From Lethocerus indicus (taxonomy: Eukaryota; Arthropoda; Insecta; Hemiptera; Belostomatidae), in assembly GCA_019843655.1 (NCBI GenBank), contig JACDQD010000006.1:8548034-8612033 (forward strand): DNA of 64,000 nt, read 5' to 3'. Positions 60,573-64,000 of the stretch are shown here, piece after piece. Below the pieces are notes generated by a model. The model did no database searches. It saw nothing but the letters and a program-made list of their open reading frames with translations, and had not been told where the DNA came from. A program made the position numbers and the translations under genes. Every line of letters starts with the position of its first letter. Position 1 is the first letter of the stretch.

Positions 60573-62980
60573 TTTCTTTAATAAAATTCCTCCACTTAGA
60601 TAGTTAAAATATTGTCACTGAAACTCTTGATGACAGACTGTGCCATTCGAGAAGGGTCATTCTGACGCCACGTCGGAGTGTGTCAACAAACGCGCTCCAG
60701 TATTTAAAAAGTAACAAGGCAAGTTGAAGTTGGCGCGGCGGGAGCTGAAAGTTTGCTGAGTGGCAGCCGACAATTCTTTTGCCGCCAGTTCGACACGTAC
60801 CGACGTTTACCTCTTTATTTGGAGCGACATTCACGCCCAGATCTAATTTCACGGCTAATTAGGATTTCCGTGCTTCATTGGAGATTTTGAAAGGGGCCCA
60901 TAATAATTCATCGGACGGGTTACGTTCCGATATCAAGAGCGGCGGTTACAACAATATATACCGCTTTGTATTCATAATATATATCGTATGAGCTTCCACA
61001 AAACATAATAAGGGGCGATGCACATTCAGAGCTTTATACCTGATATGAACAGGTATAAACATCCCATTTATTGTTAATTATTTTCTCCTCGTATTCGATC
61101 CAATATGATTTCCCACCCAATTAAGTGAAACAATATATTCTAGAAATTGATTAAATAAGGCTCGATGCATAATTCCATATTCTGGCCGTTTTATATTTAA
61201 CAGATAGTATATATTTCGCGTAATGTAAATTGCGCAGATAGTTGAGGTATTTGTTTGGATAGCCACCGCAATATATTACTAAGAAAACAGTTTCCTCGAA
61301 ACCAGGCTGACTCGGGAATTGGCCAGTTTTAAAAATAGTTTTAAATCTGATTCCTCGTCCGGTGAAACGTCCCGGGGAGAATTCCGGTTCTTGGCAATGG
61401 GCTAAATTCAAATTGCAATGGATCGACGGGCAGAGAGTGAGTCCCAGAGGGCAAAAGAGAGTGAGAGTGAGAGGGAGAGAGAGGCGGGATCCAGTTTAAA
61501 CCTACCAATTAATCGGATCAGCCCAATTCTGGTAACAGAACGGGAGAGAGATACAGGCCGGGATAGGAACAGAGAACCGACTATGGGGAAGGTGGGTGGG
61601 GCGGGGTAGTTAGTGTATGCGTGTGTGCGTGGACGCGTGTGGTGGCGGCGCTAACTAAACTACTACCCGATGCCAGTGGCCCTGTTTAAATACAATTACA
61701 ATCCTACAGGGCGGCCGCCCCTCCTCCGACAACCCCCCTCCGGCCCTCATCACCTAGCTCCCAGCTCGGGCCTCACGATCAAAAGCCATAGCCTCACACG
61801 CTAATGACGCCCTATCCCCCGAACACCTATCCCCGGGTCAGCCCGTTGCCATGGCCACCTCCGCCTTCAAAAAGTTTACTCACACGGGCCAATATAAATG
61901 AGGTGCCTGTTACACGCCGAAGGTAGGCCGAAAATCCCGATATCAGGATTTAGCTCGCACCTTCCACATTTTCGGGTTTAGCTGAGGTTTCCATCTCTGG
62001 AGTAGGTGAATTATTACAAAAAATGCCCCGGTTTTTCCGCTGTCTAGACGCGTATGTTGACCGGACTATATGACTTTACTCTGATATCGATCTAAGCCAG
62101 AAGCGATTTGGACCGAACAGTAGATGATGTTTAATTAATTCAGGTATATTGATTGCGTCCTAGAACACTACAAATCAAATCTGTGACTGCCAACTTCTGG
62201 ACATCACACCATCTCGAGGTGTTAGTACATAAATGTCTCAGTACTTGTAATAGGCGGTGTTTAGTGTTTACTTTTCTATACGCAGGGTGCAGTTAATGAG
62301 AGGGTTCATCGCAGACAGTTGAATGAGGCAGAAAATAATTCGTCCAATAAAAGTACGCAGTGATATAACACAGAACATTACACAGAAGTTTTATTATCAG
62401 TCCGACTGTAGCTTATATTATAAAACACACAATGTGTCAAAAAGCGCAGATTGATAGTAAAAAACTTTTAATAATATTAATTTCTTTTGAAACACACTTG
62501 TAGCGAGGTTCAAACTGTATATGAGCCCTCTTGCCACGAATTGCAAGATGTGTCTGTCTGTCGACAGTGACACATATACTCGTCGCATATCACATCAAGA
62601 AGATTCCATTTGCTTGTTACACGTCGTTAACGATAACGATTACGGACACCCCAAATCGTCGCTTTGTGAGATAGTTCAAATCGCAATGGGAATATCCCAA
62701 GTTCGTTTAAACGGTCCCAAAACTAAGCGCACCGAAATCCAGACTGCTGACCTTATCACAACACTTATGCACGTGTATGGAAAGGTAAATGGAAGTGTAA
62801 ATACACTGTGTAGCCCCGCATTTAGTGCGTAGTCAATATAGATGTTTGCCTACATTAGGGTATTCGCTTGTTAACTGAATGTTTGACTAACGGGCTCAGA
62901 ATTCCGTTTACTCAACGCTTAACCGGCCGATATCGATGATGTAATGACCACTGCACATTCGAGAAAATACATCCGCGAAC

Positions 62981-62982
<2 letters not shown>

Positions 62983-63044
<62 letters not shown>

Positions 63045-63048
63045 TCTC
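62983..63048. repeat. (CT)n microsatellite
   Basis: About 60 bases of pure CT. Confidence 0.97.
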
Positions 63049-63569
63049 TTATCTTGCTGCTTCAAAGTTAATCTGGATTTGCAATCAAAATCCATATACT
63101 ATTTGTTGAGTTATTGGCATTGTACCAGATATCGACTTATGACCAGCTCTCGGGTTTTTCGTGGGGCACAAATATTATTAATTGATTGTAATATTTAATG
63201 ACACCCTACATCATCAGTGAGACATTACCTAACCAACTTATTACAAGTGAATTATACTGTAATTTTATTAACTCCGTTATAAATTAATACTGTTCTAGTG
63301 AAATATAAATAGCGAGAACGGGCCTATCAGATTTCATTCCAGCGTTGAGTCCCAATTAGCCTCCCCTTTATCCAGGAGCGAATCCCTAAAATCCAGACCT
63401 TTTTACTTCGGGGTTCAACACCTGCGTTCGTAATCCGGTTTCCATCTCCCGCACATGATCCCCAACCTGGGCCAATCACTCTGCTATACTACTCAATGGC
63501 GGGCCCCGGGCGTACAGGTCCTCGCAATGGACACACAGGGAAAACGAAATGAAAGGTGGACAGCTTAAT

Positions 63570-63571
<2 letters not shown>

Positions 63572-63605
<34 letters not shown>
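63572..63605. repeat. (AT)n microsatellite
   Basis: About 33 bases of alternating A and T. Confidence 0.95.
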
Positions 63606-63610
<5 letters not shown>

Positions 63611-64000
63611 TATAAGTAATTAATATATAAATACATTAGGAATCACACGAAAATGGTTGGATGGAATAGCGAAAATTATCTTTTAATTTTATTTTCCACT
63701 ATTTTCCTTCCTAAATTAAACCATGAGATAATACGAGGAATAATCCAAACTCCAGGACATAATGAATTCATACAGGAAAGCAGACATTTAATTATGGTAA
63801 TCATTAAGTTCATCACAACTTTATATTTAATACCATCGTATCCGCCACGAGTCTTCCAAAGTGACTCTTAAAGACACTGTACCATAGTCCCAAGTTGTTT
63901 TAGTCACCATGTCATCTCCAAACTTTCTGAAAACAAAGAAACGACGAGAAAATGACCCTCAAATAACCCGGGCATTGAACGGTGTTGTGAAAACTGTATT

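Larger units (their letters stand above)
49981..64000 (-). other. Upstream intron of the KLF gene (at least 14 kb)
   Basis: The exon at 49980 begins after an acceptor (on the minus strand, gtctgaacag) and lacks finger 1, so sequence to the right is intron. It is CG-rich, with no supported exon. It holds two copies of the foldback repeat, simple repeats and two local duplications. Enhancers are likely but not demonstrable here. Confidence 0.55.

Noticed and set aside
62521..62832. 103-codon open frame on the plus strand near the right end
   Set aside because: Composition is not repetitive, but I see no domain, splice site pattern or neighbour to support it.

Overview
This is a window of an insect-type nuclear genome. 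Genes are split by GT-AG introns, there are long non-coding stretches, and simple repeats are abundant ((CT)n, (AT)n). One promoter carries motifs known from insect housekeeping core promoters. A full kinase-ankyrin-ROC-death-domain DAPK1 orthologue is present, a protein Drosophila does not have in this form. The order of insect cannot be settled from the sequence.

Layout, left to right. (1) About 1-16.8 kb, plus strand: the 3' part of a Pax3/7 (paired/gooseberry/pairberry-like) segmentation and neural transcription factor gene. It has the end of the paired domain at 997-1109, a 12 kb intron, then the homeobox and proline/glycine-rich C-terminal exons up to the stop at 15555. The homeobox lacks one T near 13211, which breaks the frame inside the homeodomain. 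(2) 17.8-18.8 kb, plus: a three-exon gene for a 92-residue CFAP141-like axonemal protein. (3) 21.5-33.8 kb, minus: a Dapk1 orthologue of at least 21 exons. (4) 37.3-38.7 kb, minus: an intronless F-box/beta-propeller gene. It diverges from (5) 38.9-40.6 kb, plus: NdufA13 (GRIM-19), a mitochondrial complex I subunit; the two share a roughly 200 bp promoter. (6) 41.9-43.2 kb, plus: a three-exon gene for a 160-residue protein that I do not recognise. (7) 43-64 kb, minus: the last two coding exons of a KLF9/13-type zinc-finger gene (48.1-50.0 kb), a probable long 3' UTR, and more than 14 kb of its upstream intron.

The genes do not form a pathway. Two developmental regulators with large introns (Pax3/7 and KLF) flank a compact block of broadly expressed and ciliary genes. 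The flanks look visibly richer in CG dinucleotides than the inner block, where CG is mostly confined to promoters.

The most unusual signal is a dispersed foldback repeat family with at least five copies (6.6, 15.1, 50.2 and 60.4 kb, and best preserved at 2.8 kb). One of its arms carries a hammerhead-ribozyme core. The 2.8 kb copy has every conserved core base, a 4 bp stem I, a 3 bp stem II and a 2 bp stem III.
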